Shown one piece after another: positions 39,644 through 49,320 of a stretch of 64,000 nucleotides of DNA; within the stretch, counting starts at the first letter, position 1; every line of letters begins with the position of its first letter. Under the pieces are notes generated by a model. That model searched no databases. It was not told the origin of the DNA and saw only the letters and a program-made list of their open reading frames with translations. Location of the stretch: contig NZ_CP028158.1 of the NCBI RefSeq assembly GCF_003030345.1, positions 3,038,001 through 3,102,000 on the forward strand, written 5' to 3'. The position numbers were made by a program, and so were the translations under genes. Source of the stretch: Plantactinospora sp. BC1 (lineage in GTDB: Bacteria; Actinomycetota; Actinomycetes; Mycobacteriales; Micromonosporaceae).

Positions 39644-40036
39644 TCAGCTCGTCGGCGGCTCGTCCTTGCCGGCCTCCTCCATCGCGTCGGCCTCCTCCTT
39701 GGTGTGGTGCACCGCCTGGTCGGCGTGCTCCGGCGGGCCGTAGATGGTGTAGAGCACCAGCGGGTTCGGGCCGGTGTTGACGAAGTTGTGCTTACGTCCG
39801 GCCGGTACGACCACCAGGTCGCCCTGGGTCACCTTGCGGGTCTGGCCGCTGACCCGGGCCTCTCCGGTACCGCTGACGAACGTGAGGATCTGGTCGATGT
39901 CCTCGTGCACCTCTTCGCCGATCTCGCCGCCCGGCGGGATCGTCATGATGACCAACTGGGTGTGCTTGCCGGTCCACAACACCCGGCGGAAGTCCGGGCT
40001 CTCCTCGGCGACGGTAGCGATAGTGAAGTGCTCCAT
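39644..40036 (-). CDS. Cupin-domain protein
   Basis: 130 residues, a single beta-barrel cupin. Motif 1 is GGEIGEEVHEDIDQILTFVSGTGE (Glu/His ligands) and motif 2 GDLVVVPAGRKHNFVNTG. An acidic tail ends DEPPTS. The metal site looks intact, but small cupins have diverse roles (isomerase, dioxygenase or stress protein), so none is assigned. GGAAGG 4-5 nt before ATG 40036 supports the start. It is convergent with the glycosidase gene, with only 16 bp between stops. Confidence 0.88.
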   Translation of the reverse strand: MEHFTIATVAEESPDFRRVLWTGKHTQLVIMTIPPGGEIGEEVHEDIDQILTFVSGTGEARVSGQTRKVTQGDLVVVPAGRKHNFVNTGPNPLVLYTIYGPPEHADQAVHHTKEEADAMEEAGKDEPPTS

Positions 40037-40530
40037 GGCCCCTTCCTTACCCAGGAAGCGGGGCGTTGATTCCGGGCTTTCTGGGACTGTTGTGGCCGCT
40101 GGGGCCGTCCCTGACCCGCCCGGGTGACTCCTACCAGTTCCGCCGGGGCGCCGGGTTTGCTTCCGGCGAGGGTGGGAAACCCCACATGTAGCCGGAACGC
40201 CCCCGAACGAGGCGGACCGGTCGAGCCAGGTCCTCGCCGGCGTACCGCCGTTGGGCTGCGCGGGCGGGAGACGGCCAGAGCGCGGCGACGCCACGTGCCA
40301 CCGGCGGCGCCGCGCGCTCGTGGTCGGCGCCGTTTCGACCGCGCCCCACACTCGACCGCCGGACCGGATCCTGTTCCGGCGGCATCGTGCGCCGCAGGGC
40401 GGGCCGGTCCCCGCAGCGCCGGGCCGCGCCGCGGGGACCGGGGGCCAGGCGCTTCCGCCTGGCCCGGGACGCCCGGCCGGTGGCGCGCCGGCCGGGCATC
40501 CGTGTGTGGCGGTTCAGGAGGATGTGCGGT
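40037..40530. other. Non-coding stretch with tandem terminators
   Basis: About 490 bp without a convincing gene: candidate frames are Arg-rich and lack ribosome sites. It holds the upstream region of the cupin gene (40037-40140) and, at 40442-40497, the hairpins ending the next minus-strand gene. The middle part (40200-40440) shows only GC-rich low-complexity sequence. Confidence 0.55.
40442..40497 (-). terminator. Two tandem hairpins after the 40531-40968 gene
   Basis: Hairpin 1: 10-bp stem GGGCCAGGCG / CGCCTGGCCC with CTTC loop (40442-40465). Hairpin 2: 10-bp stem GCCCGGCCGG / CCGGCCGGGC with a 7-nt loop (40471-40497). Confidence 0.7.
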
Positions 40531-40968
40531 TCAGGAGGAGACGTGCAGGTGGAAGGCGCGGTCGGCGGGCACGCCGGAGCTGTTCCAGGTCTGCACGAAG
40601 ACCCCGGCCGGGATGCCGGCCCGACCGACCACGGCGATCTCGCCGGGCGGTGACGCGCCGACGCTGCCGGTCAGCCCGATGGTGGCGGTGAAGGCCGAGG
40701 AGGCCACGTTCTGGATGAAGACCACCTGGTACTGGCCGACCGCGAGCCGGGTCGACGAGACGGCACCGAAGCCCCGGGCGAGGGTGCCGTTGGCGTTCAC
40801 CACGGCGAAGTGGCCCTGGGCGGTGGCCGGCAGTCCGGCGAGGGTGGCGGGTACGGCCGCGACGCCGATCCCGTCCTCCTCGATGCCCTCGGCGGGTGGT
40901 TGTTCGTCGATGGCGACGGCGGGCTGTTCGTCGGTCGCGGCGTGCTTGGCCTCGCTGCTTTCGGACAT
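40531..40968 (-). CDS. Small beta-rich protein of unknown function
   Basis: 145 residues, no signal peptide. An acidic Glu/Ala-rich N-terminus (1-50) is followed by a beta-strand-rich domain (AQGHFAVVNANGTLARGFGAVS, GQYQVVFIQNVASSAFTATIGLTGS, AFHLHVSS) that looks like a jelly-roll or collagen-tip-like sandwich found in orphan actinobacterial proteins. AAGGAG 7 nt before ATG 40968 supports the start. It is a single gene followed by two terminators. Its function is unknown. Confidence 0.72.
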   Translation of the reverse strand: MSESSEAKHAATDEQPAVAIDEQPPAEGIEEDGIGVAAVPATLAGLPATAQGHFAVVNANGTLARGFGAVSSTRLAVGQYQVVFIQNVASSAFTATIGLTGSVGASPPGEIAVVGRAGIPAGVFVQTWNSSGVPADRAFHLHVSS

Positions 40969-41227
40969 GGTGGTACTCCTTGCTGGTCGGACCGTTCCCG
41001 GCCCGTCGACGAGGGATCGCGGGCGTGGCCACGGCGAGTGGTGACCCCGGCCCCAGGGCGGTACCTGCCCGCACCTGAGATTACTCTCCGTAAACATATG
41101 ACCACACTTAGTACGCCTGTCCGATCGAGGACAGCGGCCCTGGACAGGCGGCGAGTCGACATAGTTTGATGGATGTCGATCCCCTGTCGGCGCTGGGAGC
41201 GGCCGTACCCGCAGAGAGGCTCTCGTC

Positions 41228-41683
41228 ATGCCCGGACGCAAGCTGCCCGCCCTGCTGCACGCCGCCCTGCTCGCCCTGGCCCTCGCCCTGGCCCTGCTGG
41301 CCCTGCCCGCCGCCCCCGCCCGGGCCGACCCGCTGATCCCGCTGCCGCCGCCCGGCCAACCGGTGGCCACCGACGTCACCCCGACCGGCGCGACACTGAC
41401 CTGGACGCGGTCCGCCGGCCCGGTCTTCCGCTATTCGATGCAGCGGCTGGTGGACGGCGAGTGGCAGGGCTTCTCCTCGATGCCGTTCAACACCGTCACC
41501 TTCGTCGCGCTGACCCCGGACACCGAGTACACCGTGGCGGTCCGGGCCGCCGCGCTGGTCGGCTCGGGTTACACGATGAGTCCGCTCTCGGAGCCGCTCA
41601 CCTTCCGTACTCCGCCGGCCGAGCCCCCACCCGGCGGACACCGCACCAGCGACCCCGGCATCGGCGACGCCGTCCTGCGGTGA
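41228..41683 (+). CDS. Secreted protein with one fibronectin type III domain
   Basis: 151 residues. Signal peptide at about 1-34 (Leu/Ala-rich core, cleavage near PARA-DPL). One Fn3 domain at about 46-129: VATDVTPTGATLTWTRSAG, FRYSMQRLVDGEWQ and LTPDTEYTVAVRAAA. A short Pro-rich tail follows. There is no catalytic domain; it may be an extracellular binding module. It is divergent from the 40531-40968 gene by 259 bp. Confidence 0.78.
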   Translation: MPGRKLPALLHAALLALALALALLALPAAPARADPLIPLPPPGQPVATDVTPTGATLTWTRSAGPVFRYSMQRLVDGEWQGFSSMPFNTVTFVALTPDTEYTVAVRAAALVGSGYTMSPLSEPLTFRTPPAEPPPGGHRTSDPGIGDAVLR

Positions 41684-41759
41684 CCCGCCTCACCGTCGCC
41701 GGTCCGCACGTCCGGGGCACCCGTTAGCCGCGGCGGCACGGTCGAGGCAGCATGGAGGG

Positions 41760-42731
41760 GTGCAGAACCGCAGCGCCGAACGCTACGCCGCACTGGCGCG
41801 ACTCCTGGCCGGCGGCGACGTCGTGGTGCTCAGCGGCGCCGGCCTGTCGACCGACTCCGGCATCCCGGACTACCGGGGGCCGAGCGGGGCGCTGCGCCGG
41901 CACACCCCGATGACGTACCAGACCTTCGTCGGCGACCCGCTGGCCCGGCGCCGGTACTGGGCGCGCAGCCACCTCGGCTGGCGGACGATCGCCCGGGCCG
42001 CGCCGAACGCCGGGCACCGGGCGGTCGCCGAACTCGACCGGCGCGGGCTGCTGGCCGGCATCCTCACCCAGAACGTCGACGGCCTGCACCAGGCGGGCGG
42101 GGCCCGCTCCGTGGTCGAACTGCACGGCAGCCTGGCCCGGGTGACCTGCCTGGGCTGTGGCGAGAACACCGACCGCGAGACGCTGGACCAGCGGCTGCGG
42201 GCCGCCAACCCCCGCTTCGCGGCCCGCGCCGACACCGTCAACCCGGACGGTGACGTCGAGCTGCCGGACGAACTGGTCGAGGACTTCCGGACCGTCGACT
42301 GCCAGGCGTGCCCCGGCGGCATGCTCAAGCCGGACGTGGTCTTCTTCGGCGAGTCCGTGCCACCGGACCGGGTCCGGACCTGCTTCGACCTGGTCGAGCG
42401 GGCCCGGCTGCTGCTGGTGCTCGGCTCCTCCCTGACGGTGATGTCCGGGCGCCGGTTCGTGATCCGGGCGGCGAAGCGCGACATCCCGGTGGTGATCGTC
42501 AACCAGGGACCGACCCGGGGCGACGACTACGCCGAGCTGACCGTCGACGCGCCGCTCGGTGAGGTGCTGCCGGAGTTGGTCCGGCTGGCCGGCCCGGCCC
42601 GCGTCACCGCTGCGGCGGGCGCGACCCCGCACCGCACCGGTCAGCCGCGTCCCGGCACGGTCCCGGGCGGGGAGGAGCCGGGTCGCACCGGGTCGGCCCC
42701 GCTCAGCGGTGCCGGCACCGTCAGCCGGTAA
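41760..42731 (+). CDS. Sir2-family NAD-dependent protein deacylase
   Basis: 323 residues. NAD-binding [15 protein letters not shown] (26-40), TQNVDGLH (103-110), catalytic His122 (ELHGSL), zinc cysteines 130, 133, 181 and 184, the flexible [15 protein letters not shown], and GSSLTVMSG. Uses NAD+ to remove acyl groups from lysines. After the fold ends (near residue 283) there is a ~40-residue non-conserved tail whose last 91 nt overlap the convergent GNAT gene. GTG 41760 is chosen; the adjacent G-run is too close for a normal Shine-Dalgarno and the start may be leaderless. Confidence 0.93.
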   Translation: MQNRSAERYAALARLLAGGDVVVLSGAGLSTDSGIPDYRGPSGALRRHTPMTYQTFVGDPLARRRYWARSHLGWRTIARAAPNAGHRAVAELDRRGLLAGILTQNVDGLHQAGGARSVVELHGSLARVTCLGCGENTDRETLDQRLRAANPRFAARADTVNPDGDVELPDELVEDFRTVDCQACPGGMLKPDVVFFGESVPPDRVRTCFDLVERARLLLVLGSSLTVMSGRRFVIRAAKRDIPVVIVNQGPTRGDDYAELTVDAPLGEVLPELVRLAGPARVTAAAGATPHRTGQPRPGTVPGGEEPGRTGSAPLSGAGTVSR

Positions 42732-43243
42732 CCCCGCATCCGGTACGGCCCGATGCGCGGATCGTCCGGCCGGCGGCAGCCGTCGTCCAGCCAGCCGTTG
42801 CGGGCGTAGAAGCGGCGGGCCCGCTCGTTGAAGTCCCACACGAAGAGCCGGGCCGAGACGACCCCGGCCGCCCGCCACCGGTCGACGCAGCGGCCGAGCA
42901 GCCGCCCGGCGATCCCCCGACCCCACAGCTCGGGATCGACGTGGATCTTGTAGAGCTCGTCGGTCGTACCGGGGGACGGGTCCGGATGCGAGACCGGACC
43001 GGCGAGGGTGAAGCCGACCACCCGATCGCCGCGCACCGCGCAGCAGCCGTCGACCTCCGGCGCGGCGAGCATCGCGGCGTAGTAGCTGTCCCGGCGACCC
43101 CGCAGCACCGCCGCCGACGCGGCCAGCTCCGTCTCGGGGCGGACCGCCCGCTGGTACGCGGCACGGCTGCGCAGGTGCAGCTCCAGCACCGCGTCGGTGT
43201 CGGCCGGTGTGGCGGGGCGAAGCTCGATCGGCGGCTCGGTCAT
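42641..43243 (-). CDS. GNAT-family N-acetyltransferase
   Basis: 200 residues. The acetyl-CoA pyrophosphate loop is LWGRGIAGRLLGRC, preceded by the beta4 strand YKIHVDPE and followed by ARLFVWDFNERARRFYARNGW, the normal GNAT order. The substrate is unknown. The GGAGGGGG run, with its 3' end about 7 nt before ATG 43243, supports the start. The last ~30 residues, rich in Pro/Gly, are encoded opposite the sirtuin tail. A sirtuin next to an acetyltransferase hints at an acylation/deacylation pair, but the genes are convergent and the link is unproven. Confidence 0.88.
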   Translation of the reverse strand: MTEPPIELRPATPADTDAVLELHLRSRAAYQRAVRPETELAASAAVLRGRRDSYYAAMLAAPEVDGCCAVRGDRVVGFTLAGPVSHPDPSPGTTDELYKIHVDPELWGRGIAGRLLGRCVDRWRAAGVVSARLFVWDFNERARRFYARNGWLDDGCRRPDDPRIGPYRMRGYRLTVPAPLSGADPVRPGSSPPGTVPGRG

Positions 43244-43322
43244 CCGGCGTCCCCCTCCCCCGTCCCCTGCCCGGCGAGATCCCGGAGCGGGGACGGGGGC
43301 GGTGGACGTCCGGTCCGCGACT

Positions 43323-44246
43323 CTACGCCGCCGCGACCGGTGACCGGGCGGCCAGCACCACGGCCGTGCCGAGCAGCGCCGCGCCGAGCAGCCCGGCCGG
43401 GCCGAGCCGGTCCCCGAGCAGCAGCGCGGCGAGCAGCGCACCGACCAGCGGTTCCAGCAGTGCCAACAGGGCCGCGGTGCCGGGCCGGACGGTACGCAGC
43501 CCCCGGAAGTAGAGCAGGTACGCCACCGCGGTCGGCCCGGTGCCCAGCGCGATCAGCAGTCCGAGGGCGGCGGGACCGGGCTGGAAGCCGAGCCCCACCG
43601 TGCCGGCGGCCAGTGGTGCCACCAGCAGCCCGCCGAGGGTGAAGCCGTACCCGGTGCCGGCGAGTTCGTCGAGTCCCGGCACCGGCCTGGCGCCGACCAG
43701 GGTGATCGCGGCGAACCCGGCGGCGGAGACCAGCGCGAGCAGCGCGCTGGAGAGGACCGCGAGTGCCCCGAAGCCACCGGCCGGCAACCCGACCAGCAGC
43801 ACCAGCCCGGCCACCGCCAGCCCGCAGGTGGCGGCGGTCTCCCGGTCGACCCGCCGCCGGCCGGTGACCGCCTCGGCGGCGAGCACCAGCAGCGGTGCGG
43901 CGCCGATGGTGACCAGGGTGGCGAGGCTGACCGAGGTGAGCGACACCGCGCCGAAGTAACAGACCTGGTAGAGCGCGGCCAGTACCCCGAAGACGGCGAT
44001 CCGGGTCCAGGCCGCCCGGCCGCGCGGCGGGCGACGTCCGGTGAGGGTGAGGAAGGCGACGATCAGGGTCCCGCCGACGGCGAGCCGGTATCCGGCGACC
44101 GCGACCGGGGAGAGCCCGGTGTGCTGACCCAGCAGGCTGCCGGTGATGCCACCGGTGCCCCAGAGCGTGCCGGAGATGACCAGAAACCACAGGCCGGTAC
44201 GGGACCGGCGGCGCACGGCGACGAGCGGTGCGGAAGAGGTGTGCAT
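43323..44246 (-). CDS. EamA/DMT-family transporter
   Basis: 307 residues with ten predicted membrane helices in two EamA repeats (first: GLWFLVISGTLWGTGGITGSLLG; second: GFAAITLVGARPVPG to the end, with GTGPTAVAYLLYFRGLRTV and LLALLEPLVGALLAALLLGD). An inner-membrane drug/metabolite exporter of unknown substrate. It lies 79 bp after the GNAT start in the same direction. The start has AGGAG rather far upstream (about 11 nt). Confidence 0.9.
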   Translation of the reverse strand: MHTSSAPLVAVRRRSRTGLWFLVISGTLWGTGGITGSLLGQHTGLSPVAVAGYRLAVGGTLIVAFLTLTGRRPPRGRAAWTRIAVFGVLAALYQVCYFGAVSLTSVSLATLVTIGAAPLLVLAAEAVTGRRRVDRETAATCGLAVAGLVLLVGLPAGGFGALAVLSSALLALVSAAGFAAITLVGARPVPGLDELAGTGYGFTLGGLLVAPLAAGTVGLGFQPGPAALGLLIALGTGPTAVAYLLYFRGLRTVRPGTAALLALLEPLVGALLAALLLGDRLGPAGLLGAALLGTAVVLAARSPVAAA

Positions 44247-44434
44247 GAGGGTTCGCGCTCCTGCGACGAGAGGGAAAGTGGTCGCGGAAGCGGGGCGAGC
44301 CCAGGATCACCCGAGAACGGACAGCGCATCGGCCGGTTCGGCACGATGCGCTGGGGTTGTCGCCCCGCTCAGGAGCGCGGGGGCGGGGTGATGGGGAAGC
44401 AACGATGCACGGATGGACTGTACTGGACCGGGAC

Positions 44435-44473
44435 CGGGCCTCCCACCGTCGATCCCAGCCGGCGGGAGGCCCG
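44435..44473 (-). terminator. Terminator after the HesB-like gene
   Basis: Perfect 10-bp stem CGGGCCTCCC / GGGAGGCCCG with a 19-nt loop, 23 bp beyond the stop at 44497. Confidence 0.55.
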
Positions 44474-44496
44474 ACCCGTGGGTCGCGGTGCCGACG

Positions 44497-44787
44497 TCAG
44501 GTCGTCGGACCCTGCTCCGCGAAGCCGAACTGCACCGCGCCCTGCGCGTCGACGGCGGCGTCCAGGGCCTTGTCGTCGAGGATCTGCGCGGCCTGCGGGT
44601 CGAGGAAGACCCGGGCTCCGTCGCTGTCCACCACCTGGTCGCCCTGGGCGGGGCTCTCCGCCAGGGTGAGGTTGAGCGAGCCGGCGGAGAGGTCGCTGGC
44701 GATGCGCAGGCCGGCGCCCTCCGGCACCTCCTGCTGCGCGGTCAGGTCGCGGATCACGAGTACGGCGTTCTCGGTCATGGTGAGCAT
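44497..44787 (-). CDS. HesB/IscA-like protein without cysteines
   Basis: 96 residues with the A-type Fe-S carrier fold pattern (N-terminal AVLVIRDL, GLRIAS, NLTLAESPAQGDQVV, GARVFLDPQAAQILDDKALDA, VQFGF). The three cysteines that bind iron or clusters in IscA/ErpA are absent; the protein has none. Many actinobacteria carry such cysteine-free HesB-like proteins, sometimes called adhesins by annotation, with no known function. GAGGAG 5 nt before ATG 44787 supports the start over ATG 44778. Confidence 0.75.
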   Translation of the reverse strand: MLTMTENAVLVIRDLTAQQEVPEGAGLRIASDLSAGSLNLTLAESPAQGDQVVDSDGARVFLDPQAAQILDDKALDAAVDAQGAVQFGFAEQGPTT

Positions 44788-45111
44788 GCGGACTCCTCGT
44801 GGATTTCGTGAGCTCGGCCCGTGCACCCGTCCGGCGGGCGTGCCCCGGGCACCCGCGTGCGGCCAACTGGGCCTTGCGACGCGGCGGCCATCGGTCATGT
44901 AGCCAGCCCGTTCGTCTGGTCCACACCCTGCGGCGGACCGGGCTGACGCCTGGGTACGGCCGGTGCACGTCGCGCCGAGCCCCAGCCCGGGGCGACAGGC
45001 CGTACTTGCCCTACGTTGCCGCTTCCAACCCGATTCGTCAAATGCGGTGAGCCGTCCGGCGGGGCGTGTTAGGGGGTCCCCGGCACCGGCCAGGCGGGAC
45101 GTTTCAGCAGG
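44788..45111. other. Intergenic region without recognised gene
   Basis: 324 bp between the HesB-like start and the end of the flavin monooxygenase. It holds the upstream region of the former and an AT-richer patch near 45005-45050. No coding frame with a ribosome site is convincing. Confidence 0.5.
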
Positions 45112-46197
45112 TCAGCGCGGTGTTCCGGCGGGCGTCGACGCGCGGTCGAGCAGTTGCCGGATCTCCCGTACGGCGCTGCGGCCGGCCCGGTTCGCCCCGA
45201 TGGTGCTCGCCGACGGTCCGTACCCGATCAGGTGCACCCGGTCGTCGGCGACCACCCGCGTCCCGTCCATCACGATTCCGCCGCCCGGCCCGCGCAGTTT
45301 CAGCGGGGCGAGATGGTCGAGTACGGCCCGGAAGCCGGTGCACCAGAGGATGACGTCGGCGGCGAAGCTGCTGCCGTCGGGCCAGACGACGCCGTCCGGG
45401 GTGATCCGGGCGAACATCGGCAGCCGGTGCAGCAGACCCCGCGCCCGCATCCGGCGCAGTTGCTCGGTCCACACCAGACCGGTGGCCGCGACGACGCTGG
45501 CCGGCGGCAGCCCGGCGCGGACCCGGGCGTCGACCCGGGCCACGGCGGCGCGGCCCCATTCCGGGGTGTACTCGCCGTCGAGGATCACCGGCGGCCGGCG
45601 GGTGACCCAGCGGGTCTCGGCGGCGACCGTGGCGACCTCGTCGAGCAGTTGGAGGGCGGAGGTGCCGCCGCCGACCACCACCACCCGGCGGCCGGCGAAC
45701 TCGGCCGGTCCCCGGTAGTCGGCGGTGTGCAACTGCCGGCCGGCGAAGGATTCCTGGCCGGGGTAGTACGGCCAGAACGGGCGCCGCCAGGTGCCGGTCG
45801 CGTTGACCAGTGCCCGGGTGCGCCACCGCCCGGCGTCGGTGTGCACGTCGAGCCGGCCGTCGTCCCGGTCGTGCACCGCGGTCACGTTCACCGGGCGGTG
45901 CACCGGAAGGCCGAACTCCCGCTCGTACGCGGCGAAGTAGCCGGCGACCACCTCGGCGGCCGGCCGGTCCGGGTCGACGTCGCCGAGCGGTCGGCCGGGC
46001 AGGTCGTGCACGCCGTGTACGGCGGACATCCGCAGCGTCGGCCAGCGGTCCCGCCAGGCGCCGCCCGGTCCGGCGCCGCCGTCGAGCAGCACGTAACCGG
46101 TCTCCGGCGCGAATCCGCTCCGGCCGAGGAAGTAGCCGGCGGAGAGTCCGGCCTGCCCGGCCCCGATCACCACCACGTCCACGTCGCGCCCGTTCAT
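45112..46197 (-). CDS. Flavin-containing monooxygenase / NAD(P)-binding oxidoreductase
   Basis: 361 residues. Two Rossmann motifs: FAD site VVVIGAGQAGLSAG (near 7-20) and NADPH site VVVVGGGTSALQLLDE (near 150), with a C-terminal ILWCTGFRAVLDHL ATG-like motif. Resembles YhcX/CzcO-type flavoproteins (putative arsenic, indole or amine monooxygenases). ATG 46197 is the conservative start; the frame stays open to GTG 46257 and TTG 46269, which would bring it within 11-23 bp of the divergent PLD-like gene. The substrate is unknown. Confidence 0.85.
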   Translation of the reverse strand: MNGRDVDVVVIGAGQAGLSAGYFLGRSGFAPETGYVLLDGGAGPGGAWRDRWPTLRMSAVHGVHDLPGRPLGDVDPDRPAAEVVAGYFAAYEREFGLPVHRPVNVTAVHDRDDGRLDVHTDAGRWRTRALVNATGTWRRPFWPYYPGQESFAGRQLHTADYRGPAEFAGRRVVVVGGGTSALQLLDEVATVAAETRWVTRRPPVILDGEYTPEWGRAAVARVDARVRAGLPPASVVAATGLVWTEQLRRMRARGLLHRLPMFARITPDGVVWPDGSSFAADVILWCTGFRAVLDHLAPLKLRGPGGGIVMDGTRVVADDRVHLIGYGPSASTIGANRAGRSAVREIRQLLDRASTPAGTPR

Positions 46198-46279
46198 CTT
46201 CGGCACAACGGTGCCGGGCAACCGATCCGTACCGGGAACGGAGGTTCCGTCGGTCACAATCTGGTGCAATCATCTAGCC

Positions 46280-47584
46280 ATGCGGATACGTAAATTTTCG
46301 CCACGGTTGGCGGCTCGGTCGGCACTCGTCTTCATCGTCGCCGCCGGCACGCTCCCGGTGCTGGGCGCCGGACCGGCCAGCGCCGCCGAGCCGGACCCGA
46401 CGATGAACGACGCCGTCTTCAACCGGCCGACCGGCTCGGCCGCCCAGCAGAACGCGATCTTCATGCAGCTCGCCCGGATCATCGACCGGGTACCGGCCGG
46501 CGGCGAGATCCAGATGTCCTGGTTCGGCTTCGGCGTCACCGACGTCACCGACTCGGAGACCACCCCCGACCTGCCCGGACGCCTGCTGAACGCGCACCGG
46601 CGCGGGGTCCGGGTCAAAATCATCCTCGACCACGAGCAGGTGAGCCAGCGGCCGTACCAGCGGCTGCTGCCGGTGCTCGGCAGCAACGACACCGCCGGGT
46701 CGTACATCGTGCACTGCGCCGACAAGTTCCCGAGCGCCGACCGGGGCTGCATCGGCACCCGGCGGATCGACTACACCGACTCGTCGGTCACCGCCTACAA
46801 CCACAACAAGTTCCTGACCGCGTCGAGCATCGTGCTCAACAACGGTTCCACGGTGTCCAACGTGGTCTTCCAGGGCTCGGCGAACCTCGGCTGGTGGGAC
46901 GCGAACGAGGCGTACAACAACGGGCTCACCTTCAGCGACGCCACGACGTACCAGGCGTACCGGCAGTACTTCGCGGACCTGCGGTCGTACCGCTACAACT
47001 CGGCCGGGAACAACAACTACTACTGGGGCACCCCGACCGGCACCACGTACCGGGCGTACTTCTTCCCCCGGCGGGAGCGCTCCGGGCAGCCGGTCAGCGA
47101 CCCGGCCACCGACACCGTCGTCAGCGTCCTCGACTCGGTCGCCTCCTGCTCCTACGACGACAACGGCACCCGCCGGCAGACCGACGTACGGGTCAACATG
47201 TTCTCGTTCAACCGACCCGAGGTGGCCAAGAAGCTCACCGCGCTGCGCAACGCCGGCTGCTGGGTCGACGTCGTCTACAGCGAGGCGAACGCCGGGGTGC
47301 TGAACGCGCTCGGCAGCAACGTCCAGCTCACCCAGTGCAACTACAACGTCGGGCCGGGCCGGGACATCCGGACGCACAACAAATACATGATCATCGACGG
47401 TGCGTACGACGACGACATCGTGCCCCGGGTCTTCACCGGCAGCCACAACTACAACGTCTCCGCGCTGCGCCAGGCCGACGAGGCGATGCTGCGGGTGATG
47501 GGCCGGGGCATCCACGACGACTACCTCAGCGACTTCTGGCACGTCCGGGACACCTGCCGGGCCAACGGCGGCGCGATCCGCTGA
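46280..47584 (+). CDS. Secreted phospholipase D-like protein
   Basis: 434 residues. Signal peptide at about 1-36 (cleavage ASA-AEP). Two PLD half-sites: the first reads His175-x-Lys177 but has Ser182 where Asp is usual (NHNKFLTAS), and the second is complete, His366, Lys368 and Asp373 (THNKYMIID). Both have the trailing GSANLGWWD / GSHNYNVSA motif. It would hydrolyse phosphodiesters outside the cell (phospholipid or nucleic acid). No downstream partner is evident; the next genes are the glyoxylate operon. Confidence 0.9.
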   Translation: MRIRKFSPRLAARSALVFIVAAGTLPVLGAGPASAAEPDPTMNDAVFNRPTGSAAQQNAIFMQLARIIDRVPAGGEIQMSWFGFGVTDVTDSETTPDLPGRLLNAHRRGVRVKIILDHEQVSQRPYQRLLPVLGSNDTAGSYIVHCADKFPSADRGCIGTRRIDYTDSSVTAYNHNKFLTASSIVLNNGSTVSNVVFQGSANLGWWDANEAYNNGLTFSDATTYQAYRQYFADLRSYRYNSAGNNNYYWGTPTGTTYRAYFFPRRERSGQPVSDPATDTVVSVLDSVASCSYDDNGTRRQTDVRVNMFSFNRPEVAKKLTALRNAGCWVDVVYSEANAGVLNALGSNVQLTQCNYNVGPGRDIRTHNKYMIIDGAYDDDIVPRVFTGSHNYNVSALRQADEAMLRVMGRGIHDDYLSDFWHVRDTCRANGGAIR

Positions 47585-47600
47585 GCCGGTACGCCGCCGC

Positions 47601-47671
47601 GATCCCCGTGATCCGGCAGCGGTCGGGCCGGGCCGGAACGCCCGGAGCGCCGTAGGCTGATCACGGGGATC
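47601..47671. promoter_or_regulatory. Inverted repeat pair and promoter of the aceB-glcDEF operon
   Basis: GATCCCCGTGATC (47601-47613) and its exact reverse complement GATCACGGGGATC (47659-47671) flank 45 bp. A -10 box TAGGCT (47653-47658) abuts the second arm, so that arm covers the expected transcription start, and GGAGGAGG follows before ATG 47691. This is a plausible operator pair for a substrate-responsive repressor. Confidence 0.5.
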
Positions 47672-47690
47672 ACCTAGGAGGAGGACAGCG

Positions 47691-49271
<1,581 letters not shown>

Positions 49272-49320
49272 CCGGAAACGAACCGATGCCCTGACCGGGG
49301 CGGAGACCGGAGGTCGACGG

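Noticed and set aside
40131-40499. 122-codon minus-strand frame
   Set aside because: Arg/Pro-rich translation, spans two terminator hairpins and lacks a ribosome site.
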